From NCBI RefSeq assembly GCF_001070855.1, contig NZ_JVLH01000003.1, forward strand, positions 124,001 through 188,000: 64,000 nucleotides of DNA. The letters are read 5' to 3'. The first letter of the stretch is position 1, and each line of letters begins with the position of its first letter. A program made the position numbers and the translations under genes. The DNA comes from Trueperella pyogenes (GTDB lineage: Bacteria > Actinomycetota > Actinomycetes > Actinomycetales > Actinomycetaceae). The notes under the pieces are model-generated. The model was not told the DNA's origin, ran no database searches, and was given only the letters and a program-made list of their open reading frames with translations. Below are positions 1 through 10,429 of the stretch, piece after piece.

Positions 1-963
1 ATCATTTCCAGCCAGACGGCGCAGAACTTCGCCGCGGCGAATATCCACGCGGATCGCACTACCGGAAGCATCGTGCTCGGTTACCGAAGCGGTAGATACC
101 AAGTCGAAGGGGCGTGCGCGGAAGCGATAATCATTCGAGGTCAGAGCACCAACCGGGCAGATCTGAATGATGTTGCCCGAGAAGTACGAGGCGAATGCGC
201 GTCCCGAAACATCACGATCATTGGGGGCAAGATCGCCTTCATTGAGGGAGCCGATAATGCCTTCTTGACCGTAAGGTCCCGAAATACCCGCCTTGACATT
301 GTCCTTTTCCTGCGGGTTGAAGTAATCCAAGACCGCGGTATCAAAGGAGCCAACCTGCTCACCCATGAAGTGATGGTGCTCGGTCGGCGCGGTGCCACCG
401 CCTCGTCCCTGAAGATCAAGGAAGGGGTCGCCCGCAATTTCCTTACCGAAGCGCACACAGCGCTGGCACAGGATGCAACGCTCGCGGTCCAGCAGAATCT
501 GCGAGGTGAGCTTCAAAGGCTTACGATACGTGCGCTTTGCATCGATGAAGCGCGAGCTCTCGCGGCCTTCGCTCATCGCTTGGTTCTGCAGGGGGCATTC
601 GCCACCCTTGTCGCAGATTGGGCAATCAAGCGGGTGGTTGATCAGCAGGAATTCCATCACGCCTTCCTGAGCGCGACGGGCAACCTCGGAGGTGTGCTGA
701 GTCTTGACCACCATGCCCGGGGTGACAGTCTGAGCACATGAAGGCTGAGGCTTGGGCATGAATCGCAGCTCGCCGGTGTTGCGATCGGGCATTCCAACCT
801 CAACAAGACACTGGCGGCACGCGGCGACAGGCTCAAGCAGCGGGTGATCACAGAAACGCGGGATACGAATTCCGGCCTGCTCGGCCGCACGGATCACCAG
901 GGTGCCTGCGGGAACGTCCAATTCGACGTCGTCGATTGTGACCTTCACTAGGTTCTCGCTCAT
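1..963 (-). CDS. nuoG: NADH-quinone oxidoreductase subunit G (N-terminal 321 residues, 3' end off window)
   Basis: This is the iron-sulfur subunit of the peripheral arm of complex I, which passes electrons from NuoF/NuoE towards menaquinone. The N-terminus ([12 protein letters not shown]) starts a 2Fe-2S ferredoxin-like domain with Cys in CDHPLLEP and CRQCLVEV. It is followed by the 4Fe-4S motif [13 protein letters not shown] near residues 110-125 and a further cluster region [15 protein letters not shown]. The ATG overlaps the nuoF stop as ATGA, so the start is well supported and translation is coupled. The reading frame stays open to base 1, so the C-terminal molybdopterin-oxidoreductase-like part and the remaining nuo genes lie outside the window. 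Confidence 0.95.
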   Translation of the reverse strand, partial: MSENLVKVTIDDVELDVPAGTLVIRAAEQAGIRIPRFCDHPLLEPVAACRQCLVEVGMPDRNTGELRFMPKPQPSCAQTVTPGMVVKTQHTSEVARRAQEGVMEFLLINHPLDCPICDKGGECPLQNQAMSEGRESSRFIDAKRTYRKPLKLTSQILLDRERCILCQRCVRFGKEIAGDPFLDLQGRGGGTAPTEHHHFMGEQVGSFDTAVLDYFNPQEKDNVKAGISGPYGQEGIIGSLNEGDLAPNDRDVSGRAFASYFSGNIIQICPVGALTSNDYRFRARPFDLVSTASVTEHDASGSAIRVDIRRGEVLRRLAGND

Positions 964-2255
964 CGAACTCCTCCCTTGGCAAAGTTGCTCGAGGCCTCGT
1001 AGGGGAACAATTCGCGCGCGGGCGTGGTCAGCCCGGCCTCGAATTCTTCGCGGAACTTCTTAATTCCCGACATGATCGGGGTTGCTGCCGCATCGCCCAG
1101 AGCACAGAAGCTTCGGCCAAAAATGTTGTGTGCGATCTCGTCCAGAAGATCGATATCGCCTTCCTGGCCCTTACCTGCTTCCAGGCGGAGCATGATCTGC
1201 TTGAGCCAGTAGGTTCCTTCACGACAGGGCGTGCACTTACCGCAGGATTCGTGCTGGTAGAACTCAATCCAACGGGTAATGACGCGAACCACGGAGGTCG
1301 TTTCATCGAAGACCTGCAATGCACGGGTACCCAGCATCGAACCGGCGGCGCCAACGGATTCGTAATCCAGAGGCGTGTCCAGTTCGGCTTCGGTGAAGAT
1401 CGGGGTCGAAGAGCCACCGGGAGTCCAGAACTTCAGCTGGTGTCCTTCGCGAATACCGCCGGCAAGATCAATGAGCTCACGCATGGTGATTCCGAAGGGA
1501 GCCTCGAATTGGCCCGGATTCTTCACGTGACCTGAGATTGAGAACAGACCGTGTCCCTTGGACTTTTCCGTTCCCATCGAGGAGTACCACTGTGCGGAGT
1601 GCTGGAAGATTCCGGTCACCTGGCTGATCGACTCGACGTTATTAATAACAGTCGGACGCGCATACAAACCTGCGACAGCGGGGAATGGAGGCTTCAGACG
1701 CGGGTGGCCTCGGTAGCCTTCCAGAGAATCCAGAAGAGCAGTTTCTTCACCACAGATGTACGCACCCGCACCTGCGTGAGCGGTGATGCGAAGATCACCC
1801 AGCAGGCCGGCCTCTGTTGCTTCCTTAACTGCAGCCATCAGGCGGCGGTAGACGTGAACAACTTCGCCGCGAAGGTAGACAAATGCGTGGTGGCAATTGA
1901 TGGCGCGCGAGGTGATCGCAATACCTTCAATCAGCACATGGGGATTTGCCATAATCGTCGGGATATCCTTACAGGTTCCCGGTTCCGATTCATCGGCATT
2001 AACCACGAGATAACGGGGCAAACCGTCATCGGGCGGAAGGAAGGACCACTTGAGGCCCGTGGGGAATCCAGCACCACCACGGCCTCGCAAGCCAGAGGCC
2101 TTAACGGTCTCAACGATCTCAGCGGGCTCCATGGTGTTGGCCTTCTTGAGTCCCTCATAGCCGCCACGGCTCAGGTAGGACTCTAAAGTCCACGAGCGAT
2201 CGCTCCCCCATCCGCGGGTCAGAATCGGGGTCAGGGCCACGGTTGTTTCACTCAC
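960..2255 (-). CDS. nuoF: NADH-quinone oxidoreductase subunit F
   Basis: NADH-oxidising, FMN-binding 51-kDa subunit of complex I (431 aa, normal length). The NADH/FMN Rossmann-like part carries [13 protein letters not shown] (near residue 55) and [21 protein letters not shown] part follows, and the 4Fe-4S ligands are seen in [12 protein letters not shown] with the fourth Cys in SFCALGDAA. The start overlaps the 3' end of nuoE by 8 bases and the stop overlaps nuoG as ATGA, so it sits in the middle of a tightly coupled nuo operon. Confidence 0.97.
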   Translation of the reverse strand: MSETTVALTPILTRGWGSDRSWTLESYLSRGGYEGLKKANTMEPAEIVETVKASGLRGRGGAGFPTGLKWSFLPPDDGLPRYLVVNADESEPGTCKDIPTIMANPHVLIEGIAITSRAINCHHAFVYLRGEVVHVYRRLMAAVKEATEAGLLGDLRITAHAGAGAYICGEETALLDSLEGYRGHPRLKPPFPAVAGLYARPTVINNVESISQVTGIFQHSAQWYSSMGTEKSKGHGLFSISGHVKNPGQFEAPFGITMRELIDLAGGIREGHQLKFWTPGGSSTPIFTEAELDTPLDYESVGAAGSMLGTRALQVFDETTSVVRVITRWIEFYQHESCGKCTPCREGTYWLKQIMLRLEAGKGQEGDIDLLDEIAHNIFGRSFCALGDAAATPIMSGIKKFREEFEAGLTTPARELFPYEASSNFAKGGVR

Positions 2256-2946
2256 CGTCCTTCTCCTTTCCTTCTTCCGCAGGAACGTCAGCCGGAGAGC
2301 TCCAGCCGCGTTCTTCGGCGATCCTCAGTCCCAGCGTCGAGGCCTCGCCAGCACTGGGCCCTTCGTTCTCGTGTCCGTCAAGGAAGCCGGCAAGGACGTG
2401 CTCGGTTTCCTTGAAGGTCGGCAGCACAGCACTTCCGCGGGTGGGGTGCAAGGGCTTACCGGCCTCGATGTCATCAATGAGGGCGCATGCGGATTCGGGG
2501 GTCTGGTTGTCGAAGAACTCCCAGTTCACCATGACAACGGGAGCGTAATCGCAGGCCGCGTTGCATTCGAGGCGCTCAAGGGTGATGGTTCCAGCCTCGT
2601 TGGTTTCGTCGGTTCCGACACCAACCTTTTCGCTGACGGCCTCCCAGATTTCATCGCCACCCATGACGGCGCATAGAGCATTGGTGCACACACCCACGAG
2701 GTATTCACCCGTGGGGTGACGCTTGTACTGGGTATAGAAGGTCGCAACTGCAGAAACTTCTGCGCGAGTGATACCCAGAAGTTCAGCGCACAGTGCGATT
2801 CCGTTTGCACTCACATAGCCGTCTTCAGACTGGACTAGGTGAAGCATGGGAAGCAGTGCGGAACGAGCGTGGCCCTGGGGGTAGCGCGCGATGATCTCGC
2901 GTGCCTCACCTGCAAGGCGCTCATAGGTTTCCACGGGATAGCTCAT
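2248..2946 (-). CDS. nuoE: NADH-quinone oxidoreductase subunit E
   Basis: 24-kDa thioredoxin-fold subunit of complex I with one 2Fe-2S cluster; it partners NuoF in the NADH dehydrogenase module. The four expected cysteines are visible as CTNALC and CNAAC. The 232-aa length includes a charged, Glu-rich C-terminal tail of about 60 residues beyond the core fold, which may be lineage specific. It overlaps nuoD by four bases and nuoF by eight. Confidence 0.96.
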   Translation of the reverse strand: MSYPVETYERLAGEAREIIARYPQGHARSALLPMLHLVQSEDGYVSANGIALCAELLGITRAEVSAVATFYTQYKRHPTGEYLVGVCTNALCAVMGGDEIWEAVSEKVGVGTDETNEAGTITLERLECNAACDYAPVVMVNWEFFDNQTPESACALIDDIEAGKPLHPTRGSAVLPTFKETEHVLAGFLDGHENEGPSAGEASTLGLRIAEERGWSSPADVPAEEGKEKDGE

Positions 2947-4292
2947 CGATCAACGCCTCCCAGAACGGGGTCGATAGTGGCCAGTGAGACAACGACATCA
3001 GCCAGCTGGCCGCCTTCCGTCATCATGGCCAGAGACTGCAGATTTGCGAATGAAGGGTCGCGGAAGTGCGCGCGGAAGGGACGAGTTCCACCGTCAGAAA
3101 CCAGGTGGACACCCAAAATGCCCTTTGCGTGCTCAACGGTCTGGTAGACCTGGCCGGCGGGGACCCTAAATCCTTCGGTGACCAGCTTGAAGTGGTGGAT
3201 CAGGGATTCCATTGAAGTTCCCATGACTTTCGCAATGTGTTCGGCGGAGTTACCCTGGCCGTCCGTTGCAACTGAAAGCTGTGCGGGCCACTTGATATGC
3301 GGGTCGGCAACCATGACGGGCTGGCCTTCAGTTGCCTCCAAGCGGCGAAGGACCTGCTCGACAATACGCAGCGACTGGTAGCACTCATCGAAACGCACGC
3401 GAACACGGTTGTAAGCGTCGTTCGAGTCATAGGTGGGAACGTCGAATTCGAAATTCTCGTAACCGCAGTAAGGCTGATCCTTACGAAGGTCTTGGGGCAA
3501 GCCGGCTGCTCGCAGGGACGGACCGGTCAAGCCTAGGGCCATCATTGCTGACAGAGGCATGTAGCCAACGCCAATGAAGCGCTGTTTAAAGATCGGGTTT
3601 GCCAGAACCAGGTCCTGGAGCTCACCGATATCGTTTCGCACCTTCGGGAGCTTTTCGCGGATGTAAGGGACCATGCCGCTGGGAAGGTCCTGAACTACAC
3701 CGCCGGGGCGGATGTATGCGTGGTTCATACGCAGACCGGTAATGCGCTCGAAGATTCGCAGAATCTCTTCGCGTCCCCTGAAGGCAATGGTCATCATGGT
3801 CGTCGCGCCAAGCTCGTTACCGCCGGTACCGATTGCAACGATGTGCGAGGCGATGCGGTTGAGTTCCATCATCAGGATACGAATGAGGTTTGCGCGTTCC
3901 GGCACATCATTCGTGATCCCCAGGAGCTTCTCAACGGCCAAGCAGTAACCCACTTCTTGGAAGAAGGGAGCCACATAGTCCATACGAGTGCACAGCGTAA
4001 CGCCCTGGGTCCACGTGCGGTATTCCATGGTCTTTTCGATACCGGTGTGAAGGTAGCCCGTGTCAACGCGAGTTTCGCGAACGGTTTCGCCATCCAGCTC
4101 AAGGATCAGGCGAAGAACGCCGTGGGTTGAGGGGTGAACAGGACCCATGTTGAGTACGACGCGCTCATGGTTGATGCGCTCGATCTCAGCGATGACGTCG
4201 TTCCAGTCTCCGCCCTGGGCAAGAACCTCGGGAACCTCGTCAATATCCAGGCCTGCACTTGATGCTGCAGCGTGAAGTGAAGGAGTAGTCAT
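2943..4292 (-). CDS. nuoD: NADH-quinone oxidoreductase subunit D
   Basis: 49-kDa subunit of complex I that, with NuoB, shapes the quinone-binding site. The 449-aa protein shows the family signatures [30 protein letters not shown] and GVVQDLP, and the C-terminal [15 protein letters not shown] and DPVLGGVDR end. It begins with an N-terminal extension of about 30 residues before the conserved region, as in other actinobacterial NuoD. The start directly abuts the nuoC stop (one-base overlap) and the stop overlaps nuoE by four bases. Confidence 0.97.
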   Translation of the reverse strand: MTTPSLHAAASSAGLDIDEVPEVLAQGGDWNDVIAEIERINHERVVLNMGPVHPSTHGVLRLILELDGETVRETRVDTGYLHTGIEKTMEYRTWTQGVTLCTRMDYVAPFFQEVGYCLAVEKLLGITNDVPERANLIRILMMELNRIASHIVAIGTGGNELGATTMMTIAFRGREEILRIFERITGLRMNHAYIRPGGVVQDLPSGMVPYIREKLPKVRNDIGELQDLVLANPIFKQRFIGVGYMPLSAMMALGLTGPSLRAAGLPQDLRKDQPYCGYENFEFDVPTYDSNDAYNRVRVRFDECYQSLRIVEQVLRRLEATEGQPVMVADPHIKWPAQLSVATDGQGNSAEHIAKVMGTSMESLIHHFKLVTEGFRVPAGQVYQTVEHAKGILGVHLVSDGGTRPFRAHFRDPSFANLQSLAMMTEGGQLADVVVSLATIDPVLGGVDR

Positions 4293-4987
4293 TAGTTGTA
4301 CGACCTCCGAGTGTCGGCAGGGGCGTTGACTGCACCCTTGAATTCCACGGGAATACCACCCAGGGGGTAGTCCTTACGCTGCGGGTGACCTACCCAGTCA
4401 TCAGGCATAGCGGTTCGTGTCAGCGAGTGATGCCCATCAAAAACAATTCCCATGAGGTCCCATGTTTCGCGTTCCTGCCAGTCGTTCGCCGGGTAAATAT
4501 CGACGATCGAGGGAATGTGCGGATCCGAATCCGGGCAGGTTACTTCCAGACGGATCATGCGATTGTGCGTGATCGACATGAAGGGGTAGATCGCGTGGAG
4601 CTCGCGGCCTTGATCTTCGGGGTAGTTCACGCCGTTAGTTCCCAGGCACATCTCGAAACGCAGATCCTGATCATCACGCAGGTAGCGCGCGACGCGGCGG
4701 ATGTGCTCACGCGGGATGAAGATGCTGAGTTCGCCGTGTTCAACGACGACCTTCTCAATGACATCCGCAACTGCCAGTCCATCGGCGGCAATCAATTCCT
4801 CGAGGATGTCAACGATCTGATCGAAGTACGAACCATAGGGGCGCAGCGCTGCGGGCGCAGTGCGCGCAACAGTTACTTGCTGCGAGAAGCCCGTGGTATC
4901 ACCTTGATCCGGAGCTCCGAACAGACCCTGACGGGTTTTGATGACCTCGGGCTGCTCGGCACCGAAACGATTAATTTCTTCGCTCAT
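4292..4987 (-). CDS. nuoC: NADH-quinone oxidoreductase subunit C
   Basis: 30-kDa subunit of the complex I connecting module (231 aa). The conserved region carries [13 protein letters not shown], the [15 protein letters not shown] signature and a C-terminal RKDYPLGG. The first 60 or so residues are a variable extension typical of actinobacterial NuoC. It overlaps nuoB by four bases. C and D are separate genes here, unlike the fused nuoCD of enterobacteria. Confidence 0.96.
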   Translation of the reverse strand: MSEEINRFGAEQPEVIKTRQGLFGAPDQGDTTGFSQQVTVARTAPAALRPYGSYFDQIVDILEELIAADGLAVADVIEKVVVEHGELSIFIPREHIRRVARYLRDDQDLRFEMCLGTNGVNYPEDQGRELHAIYPFMSITHNRMIRLEVTCPDSDPHIPSIVDIYPANDWQERETWDLMGIVFDGHHSLTRTAMPDDWVGHPQRKDYPLGGIPVEFKGAVNAPADTRRSYN

Positions 4988-5538
4988 GCCAGCAATCCCT
5001 TCAAATCGTGAGTCGGGGTCGCAGCAAGTGCTGCTGCTTCAGCCTTGCGAGCAATTTCGCGACGGTGTGCGCCCAGCGGTTCACTTCCGATCTGCTCACG
5101 CAGTGTAAGGATTGCGTGAATCAAGGCCTCGGGACGAGGCGGGCAGCCGGGAAGGTACACATCGACGGGAACAATGTGGTCGCATCCCTGGACGACGGCG
5201 TAGTTGTTGAACATACCGCCCGAAGATGCGCAGGCCCCCATGGAGATGACCCACTTGGGGTCGGCCATTGAGTCATAGACGCGGCGCACGATGGGAGCCA
5301 TCTTGTGGGAAACACGTCCGGAGACAATCATGAGGTCGGAGTGACGCGGCGATGCGCGGAAGACTTCCAAACCGAAACGCGACATGTCGAAACGGGGAGT
5401 TCCGGCTGCCATCATTTCAATTGCGCAGCACGCCAAGCCCATGGTGACTGGCCACTGACTGTGCTTTCGAGCAAGACCGAGGATCTTCTCCATGCTTGCC
5501 AGGGCAATGCCTGCAGGCAGGCTTTCTTCAATTCCCAT
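4984..5538 (-). CDS. nuoB: NADH-quinone oxidoreductase subunit B
   Basis: 20-kDa subunit of complex I that binds the terminal 4Fe-4S cluster N2 and donates to the quinone. The expected cysteines are visible: the adjacent pair in [10 protein letters not shown], one in [10 protein letters not shown] and one in PGCPPRPEA. The 184-aa length is normal. The gene follows nuoA by 15 bases and overlaps nuoC. Confidence 0.97.
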   Translation of the reverse strand: MGIEESLPAGIALASMEKILGLARKHSQWPVTMGLACCAIEMMAAGTPRFDMSRFGLEVFRASPRHSDLMIVSGRVSHKMAPIVRRVYDSMADPKWVISMGACASSGGMFNNYAVVQGCDHIVPVDVYLPGCPPRPEALIHAILTLREQIGSEPLGAHRREIARKAEAAALAATPTHDLKGLLA

Positions 5539-5553
5539 TGTTTTCCTCTTACC

Positions 5554-5925
5554 TCAGTAGTCCAGTCCGCCGCGGCGCCATTCGTAGATATAGGGGACGG
5601 TGATCACCGCGATGAAGGTCAGCATGGCAATCAATCCGAAAAGTCCCAGCTGGTTGAAGCTCACGGCCCACGGGTACATGAACACGACTTCAATGTCGAA
5701 GACAATGAAGGTCATGGCTACCAGGTAGTAGCGCACAGGAAAGCGTCCATGCTCCAGATGCTGCTCCGTGGGGTCGATTCCGCATTCATAGTTATCGGCC
5801 TTCGTGCGATTCTTGCGCGTTGGTCCCAGAATTGCGGATGCGCCCAGCCCGCCCAGCGCCAAGACCATGGCGGCTGCAGCCATGATCAGCAGTGGAACAT
5901 AGGGATTTGTCATCGTTCCTCCCAC
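5554..5925 (-). CDS. nuoA: NADH-quinone oxidoreductase subunit A
   Basis: Small membrane subunit of complex I (123 aa) with three predicted transmembrane helices (about residues 5-30, 65-85 and 92-112). The family motif YECGIDP is present, along with the segment RYYLVAMTFIVFDIEVVFMYPW. It is the first nuo gene and starts 22 bases after the stop of the upstream flavoprotein, so the two are probably co-transcribed. Confidence 0.96.
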   Translation of the reverse strand: MGGTMTNPYVPLLIMAAAAMVLALGGLGASAILGPTRKNRTKADNYECGIDPTEQHLEHGRFPVRYYLVAMTFIVFDIEVVFMYPWAVSFNQLGLFGLIAMLTFIAVITVPYIYEWRRGGLDY

Positions 5926-5947
5926 ATCGGGTGTACCTTCGTAGCCA

Positions 5948-7228
5948 TCATGCTGATGGCACCATCTTGGATAGGGTCGTAATCAGTCGGTCGTCGAAGT
6001 CGCCGCCTTGGCGTTCGAAGCCATCCGACAGAAGTTTGTGAACCAGGGTCATCAGGCGCGGGATGGGCAGACCGTAGGTCGTGCACAGGCGCATGATTCG
6101 CGGATTTTCAATGAGACGAACAAAGATGCGTCCCAACTGGTAGTAGCCGCCGTATTCGTCGCGGATCCGTTGGGGATAGGCGCTCATCGCTCGGTCAACG
6201 CCAGCGCGGTGTGTGCGGGCAAGAGCCTGAGCCATGGCCTCGGCCGCGTAGCGTCCAGCCTTCATCGCGGGTGCGATTCCTTCTCCGTTAAAAGGAGAAA
6301 CCATTCCGCCGGCATCGCCGACAATGACGAATCCATTGGTGTAGTGGGGCTGACGGTTAAGGCTCATCGGCAAAGCTGCACTGCGGAGCTCACCGATTTG
6401 ATTCTCTGGGGTAAATCCCCATTCCTCGGGAAGGTTGGCCATCCACTGTTCGAAAACCTGACGATAGGGCAGGTTCGTCGCACTTGCCGTCGAGGCCACA
6501 GAGCCCAGTCCGACATTGACGACGCCATCCCCCATGGGGAAGATCCAACCGTATCCAGGAAGTAGATCCGAGTGCCCGGGTTCGCCCGCCCAGAGTTCCA
6601 GGTGCGATTCCATCCATTCTTCGTTGCCACGAGGGGAACGGAAGTAGGTGCGTGCCGCAACGCCCATGGGACGCTTGGGATTCTTTTCAATTCCGAGGCG
6701 GGTGGAAACCTTTGCAGAGACGCCACCGGCATCCACAACCAGCTTGGAGTGAATCGTCACGTCTTGGGCATTCTTGCCACGGCCTCGGCGCGCGCGAACA
6801 CCGCAGACTCGATGTGTGGAGTCTTGGAGTGCCTCGGTTACGGTGAGTTCTTCTTCGAGGCGAGCTCCCGCACTCTGTGCACGCTGAACCAATGCGTGGT
6901 CAAGGTCCATACGCGCGCGAGTCATTCCGTATCCCGGAAGCGAAGCCTGATCTGGCCACTCCATGTGAATGGTATGGCCACCGCCAATGACAGTCAGACC
7001 GCGGTTTCGTGCCCAACCAGAAGTATCAACACCCATGAGGATGAGCTCTTGAACGGCGGCGGGAGTCAGGCCATCACCGCAGATCTTGTCGCGCGGGAAA
7101 CGTGCCTTATCGACAAGAAGGACGTCAATACCAAGGGTTGCCAAATGATAGGCGGTAGATGCACCACCTGGGCCAGCGCCGACAATAACGACATCAGCGT
7201 TCATGTCTTGGGCCTGTTGGCTCACCAT
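5948..7228 (-). CDS. Geranylgeranyl reductase family FAD-dependent oxidoreductase (possible menaquinone side-chain reductase)
   Basis: About 426 aa. An N-terminal FAD-binding GAGPGGAST motif follows DVVIV within the first 25 residues; then come KICGDGLTP (the family CGxG signature) and a second FAD motif VGDAGGMVSPFNGEGIAPAMKAG. In mycobacteria a protein of this family (MenJ) saturates one isoprene unit of menaquinone, and the position directly before nuoA fits that role; the exact substrate here is inference. The frame is open far upstream, but AAGGAGG at 7230-7236 points to a start at the ATG of 7228 or the GTG at 7225. I reject the longer Cys/Trp-rich extension. Confidence 0.85.
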   Translation of the reverse strand: MVSQQAQDMNADVVIVGAGPGGASTAYHLATLGIDVLLVDKARFPRDKICGDGLTPAAVQELILMGVDTSGWARNRGLTVIGGGHTIHMEWPDQASLPGYGMTRARMDLDHALVQRAQSAGARLEEELTVTEALQDSTHRVCGVRARRGRGKNAQDVTIHSKLVVDAGGVSAKVSTRLGIEKNPKRPMGVAARTYFRSPRGNEEWMESHLELWAGEPGHSDLLPGYGWIFPMGDGVVNVGLGSVASTASATNLPYRQVFEQWMANLPEEWGFTPENQIGELRSAALPMSLNRQPHYTNGFVIVGDAGGMVSPFNGEGIAPAMKAGRYAAEAMAQALARTHRAGVDRAMSAYPQRIRDEYGGYYQLGRIFVRLIENPRIMRLCTTYGLPIPRLMTLVHKLLSDGFERQGGDFDDRLITTLSKMVPSA

Positions 7229-7414
7229 GCCTCCTTCACGCTCCACGCAACGATGAACCCATATCGGGGTCCAGTTCAGACCATAGTCACCGGTATACGA
7301 AGCCGCGAAAGCACGCCAAAAAGTCCGTGAGAACAACACTTTAGGGGCGTGAGCGAGCACACACCCGTATTCAATTTGCACATATGTTTGTTGCGTTAAT
7401 CCGCGCGGAAATCC

Positions 7415-8911
7415 TTAGGAAACCGGGTAGCAGTGCTCCGGCTCCTTCAAACCGGGGCCAAAGTCAACCTCGCGACCGTCCAAAGACCAGACATTTCGCG
7501 AGATCTGTTGGACGTCCTCGTGGCGAGCAAGCCACTGGCTCAGCTCTGCCTGTTCCTGCTCCGTTAGCCATACCAAGGGATCGGAAGATGACTTAAAACC
7601 AGCGACCGCGGCAACATCCTGGAGCCACCCGATCTGCTGATCATTCAGCAGATTCTTCATGTGACGGAAGAAGATGACATCGGGATCAACATCAATGAGC
7701 TCACGCAGCCACAGACGCGATACAGAACCCATAAAAGCATTGCGCGCTTCTGCGTCAGAACGATCATCAGTCGCGTAGTTCTTCCAAATGGGAGCGACAT
7801 CGCAGCCCACTCGAATTCCGTCGTAGAGGCCGATCGCGGGGATGATCAGGGCACCAGAACCCAGAAGGTAGGTATCCTCCCCTGCCGCCTCTCGCAAAAT
7901 CTGCGAACCCAAAATAAACGCATCATCGGGACTTGCTTCGCGATTAAAACGCACGCCTTCAATGGCCGCTGCGTTAATAAAGTCAGTCTTGATATAGCGG
8001 ATTCCCGCGTCAAGCAGGTATTCGATGGTGTCGCGCAGATATTCCTGCGCCAGGGGATGCGTTGTATCCAGCGCATAGTAGGGACCACCCCAGTTGTATC
8101 CGGCGATAGCGAGCTTTCCATCCTCCGCATGGACGAAAGCTTCGGGGTGCGCCTGAAGGAAAGGTGTCCCTTCTCGGGCAATGAAGGGTGCAATCCACAA
8201 ACCGGGAGTCACACCGAGATCGGAAATGTAGCGAGCACAGGCAGCAAGATCGTGTCCAAACTTCGCATTCGGACGCCAATCGCCTACATTTAGCTGCCAT
8301 CCATCATCGATCTGCAAGGCAGTGAAACCAAGTTTTGCAAGCCCGGGAAGCTGTCCGGCAAGAACATCCCAGGAAACATTTTCGTAGTAGGAATACCAAG
8401 AACACCACACACGCGGTGCCTGACCGGGGCTGCGACGTCGAGGGCGCAGCTGCTCAACATAGGCCTCAAAAATCTCCGCTTCACTGCCCCAGCTCACAAA
8501 CCAGCGAGCCGGACGAATCTCATCGAAGCCAACAAAAACATCTTCATCAGCGCGCACCTTCGGGTGTCCACCCGCGAGCGCACCAATGAGGAAACCTGCG
8601 CCGCCCTCTTCTTCAACAACCGCGCCCATCCACGAACCGTGATGACGGACGGTGTCATCTGCCCCAGGGTCATCGGCGGTTGTCCGACGTTCATCAGAGG
8701 GAACTCGCAGGGGTGCTTCACTCAGCAAATTCCACCCAGAGGGCGACCAAGAATTGTGCCCACTGCGGTAGTACTGGCCACTTTCCATTCCGTGGAGCAG
8801 CGCGACACGGCTAGCGTCAATGATTGCGAAGTTGTCACCCTGCTCGATGAGCTGAGCATCAGCTGACGCGCTCAAAGTGGCGTTAGGAAGGGAAAGTACC
8901 AGACGTTGCAT
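7415..8911 (-). CDS. Alpha-galactosidase, GH36/clan GH-D type
   Basis: Cytoplasmic retaining alpha-galactosidase (498 aa, no signal peptide) expected to release alpha-linked galactose from imported oligosaccharides. Visible clan GH-D motifs are VWCSWYSYYENV (about 168-179), LQIDDGWQ (199-206), the nucleophile Asp310 in YIKTDF, and the probable acid/base Asp371 in GIRVGCDVAP. It is shorter than classical tetrameric GH36 enzymes of about 700 aa, the N-terminal beta domain being compact. It is the last gene of the transporter operon and lies 130 bases after the binding-protein gene beyond a strong hairpin. Substrate specificity (raffinose-type or blood-group/mucin alpha-Gal) cannot be read from sequence. 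Confidence 0.9.
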   Translation of the reverse strand: MQRLVLSLPNATLSASADAQLIEQGDNFAIIDASRVALLHGMESGQYYRSGHNSWSPSGWNLLSEAPLRVPSDERRTTADDPGADDTVRHHGSWMGAVVEEEGGAGFLIGALAGGHPKVRADEDVFVGFDEIRPARWFVSWGSEAEIFEAYVEQLRPRRRSPGQAPRVWCSWYSYYENVSWDVLAGQLPGLAKLGFTALQIDDGWQLNVGDWRPNAKFGHDLAACARYISDLGVTPGLWIAPFIAREGTPFLQAHPEAFVHAEDGKLAIAGYNWGGPYYALDTTHPLAQEYLRDTIEYLLDAGIRYIKTDFINAAAIEGVRFNREASPDDAFILGSQILREAAGEDTYLLGSGALIIPAIGLYDGIRVGCDVAPIWKNYATDDRSDAEARNAFMGSVSRLWLRELIDVDPDVIFFRHMKNLLNDQQIGWLQDVAAVAGFKSSSDPLVWLTEQEQAELSQWLARHEDVQQISRNVWSLDGREVDFGPGLKEPEHCYPVS

Positions 8912-8984
8912 GATCGTTCTTTCATTGACGAGGCCGTGGGAAGCGGCGCAGAAGGAAAGGAAAGTTATGGGTTTGGGTGTGGAA

Positions 8985-9035
8985 AGCGGGTCCCGCTGAC
9001 CTGCGATTGGGTAATCGACGGAGGCGGGACCCGCT
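8985..9035 (-). terminator. Hairpin between solute-binding-protein gene and alpha-galactosidase gene
   Basis: A perfect 12-bp inverted repeat, AGCGGGTCCCGC (8985-8996) against GCGGGACCCGCT (9024-9035), lies immediately after the binding-protein stop. It has no long T run, so it probably acts as a partial terminator or 3' stabiliser. That would favour expression of the binding protein over the downstream glycosidase. Confidence 0.6.
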
Positions 9036-9042
9036 CAGTGGC

Positions 9043-10398
9043 TTACTTGAGCAGGGCGTTTGCCTTCTCGTTGGCCGCGGTCATGGTCGCCTGAGGATCA
9101 GCGCCACCGGCGACCTCCTGGATAGCGTCCTGGATCAGAGCGTTGACCTCGTCACCGTGTGAGAAGACGGGAACCGAGAAGGTCTCCTTGTTCTCAACGA
9201 CGGTGGTGAATGCCGAGTTGTCCTGGCCCTTTGCCTCGCGTGCCTTCAGGGACGCTTCGGTGCCCTTGATGCTGGCGGGGAAGATGACGCCGGACTCGCC
9301 GACCTTGATCTGGCACTTGTCCGAAGCCATGTAGGCGATCCACTTGAATGCCTCATCGGGGTGCTTCGAGCCGCTCCACACGACATCGTGCAGGCCATTC
9401 ATGGCGCTACGACGTCCAACGGGGCCGATCGGAAGAGGTGCGTAGGCGAACTTCTTCTGCGCATCTGCACCCAGGTAGGAGGAGGTGGTGAACGAACCTG
9501 CGATGGTGGATGTGGCGATACCGGCGTTCATCGTTGCGTCGGTGCCCAGCGAGGACTGCTTATCGAACTTGGGGGCATAGCCCTTCTCGATGAGCTGACG
9601 TTCCCAAGCGAGGGTGTCGACCAGGCTCTTATCGGCGAAGTTGAACTTGGTGGGATTCACGGTCTTATCGCCGTAGGTGAAGCCGTTGGAAGCGGCGAAT
9701 TCGCCCCAACCGTTCTGGCCGATTGCGCCGTCTGCCCACTCGGGGTAGTAGCCGTAACGCTTGACGTTGTTCTTATCGAAGGCCGGGTCAAGTCCGTTGT
9801 GGCCATTGGCGTCAACAGTGGTCTTTGCAACGAATTCCTGGAAGGTACCGCCATCGGTGGGGTTCCAGGTCAGCTTGGCCATGTCTTCCTTGGTGTAGCC
9901 AGCTTCCTTTGCGACCTCTGTGTCGTAGAGCAGACCCATGGTGTCCCAATCCTTGGGCAGGCCGTAACGCTTGCCCTCGAACTTCGACAGATCAGCAAGT
10001 CCAGGCTGGTAGATGGAATCATCGATTCCAGCTTCCTTTGCCTTGTCAGTGATATCCAAAATCTGCTTGGAATCAATGAACTGGAGAAGACGCGTGGAGT
10101 GATCGACAAAGGTGTCGGGCGCGTTCGATGCTGCCAGCTGAGTGGTCAGCGTATCCCAGTACTGGCCCCATGCGGTCTGGGTGATCTTGACGGTGATGTT
10201 CGGGTTTTCTGCATGGAAGTCGTCAGCGCACTTCTGGTACAGAGGAGCTTGACGGTCATCCCACAGCCAGTAGCTGACGGTCACACCGTCGCCCGATGCC
10301 GAGGAACTCGAGGTGCTCGAGGAGTTGGCGTTGCACGCGCCCAGGGACAGCGCCATTGCTGCGACAATCCCCGCTGAGACTACGGTACGAGTTTTCAT
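9043..10398 (-). CDS. Sugar ABC transporter substrate-binding lipoprotein (CUT1 family)
   Basis: Extracellular lipoprotein (451 aa) that captures an oligosaccharide for the two permeases encoded just upstream. The N-terminus MKTRTVVSAG is followed by a hydrophobic stretch and the lipobox LGAC with the lipidated Cys at residue 22, then a Ser-rich linker and an SBP_bac_1 domain (WLWDDRQAPLYQKCADDFHAENP). The ATG at 10398 is chosen over an upstream in-frame codon because it places the signal peptide at the N-terminus. Linkage to an alpha-galactosidase suggests an alpha-galactoside-containing ligand (inference). Confidence 0.92.
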   Translation of the reverse strand: MKTRTVVSAGIVAAMALSLGACNANSSSTSSSSASGDGVTVSYWLWDDRQAPLYQKCADDFHAENPNITVKITQTAWGQYWDTLTTQLAASNAPDTFVDHSTRLLQFIDSKQILDITDKAKEAGIDDSIYQPGLADLSKFEGKRYGLPKDWDTMGLLYDTEVAKEAGYTKEDMAKLTWNPTDGGTFQEFVAKTTVDANGHNGLDPAFDKNNVKRYGYYPEWADGAIGQNGWGEFAASNGFTYGDKTVNPTKFNFADKSLVDTLAWERQLIEKGYAPKFDKQSSLGTDATMNAGIATSTIAGSFTTSSYLGADAQKKFAYAPLPIGPVGRRSAMNGLHDVVWSGSKHPDEAFKWIAYMASDKCQIKVGESGVIFPASIKGTEASLKAREAKGQDNSAFTTVVENKETFSVPVFSHGDEVNALIQDAIQEVAGGADPQATMTAANEKANALLK

Positions 10399-10429
10399 GT
10401 GTGGTTCTTTCTCTTCAGGCACTTTCGTG

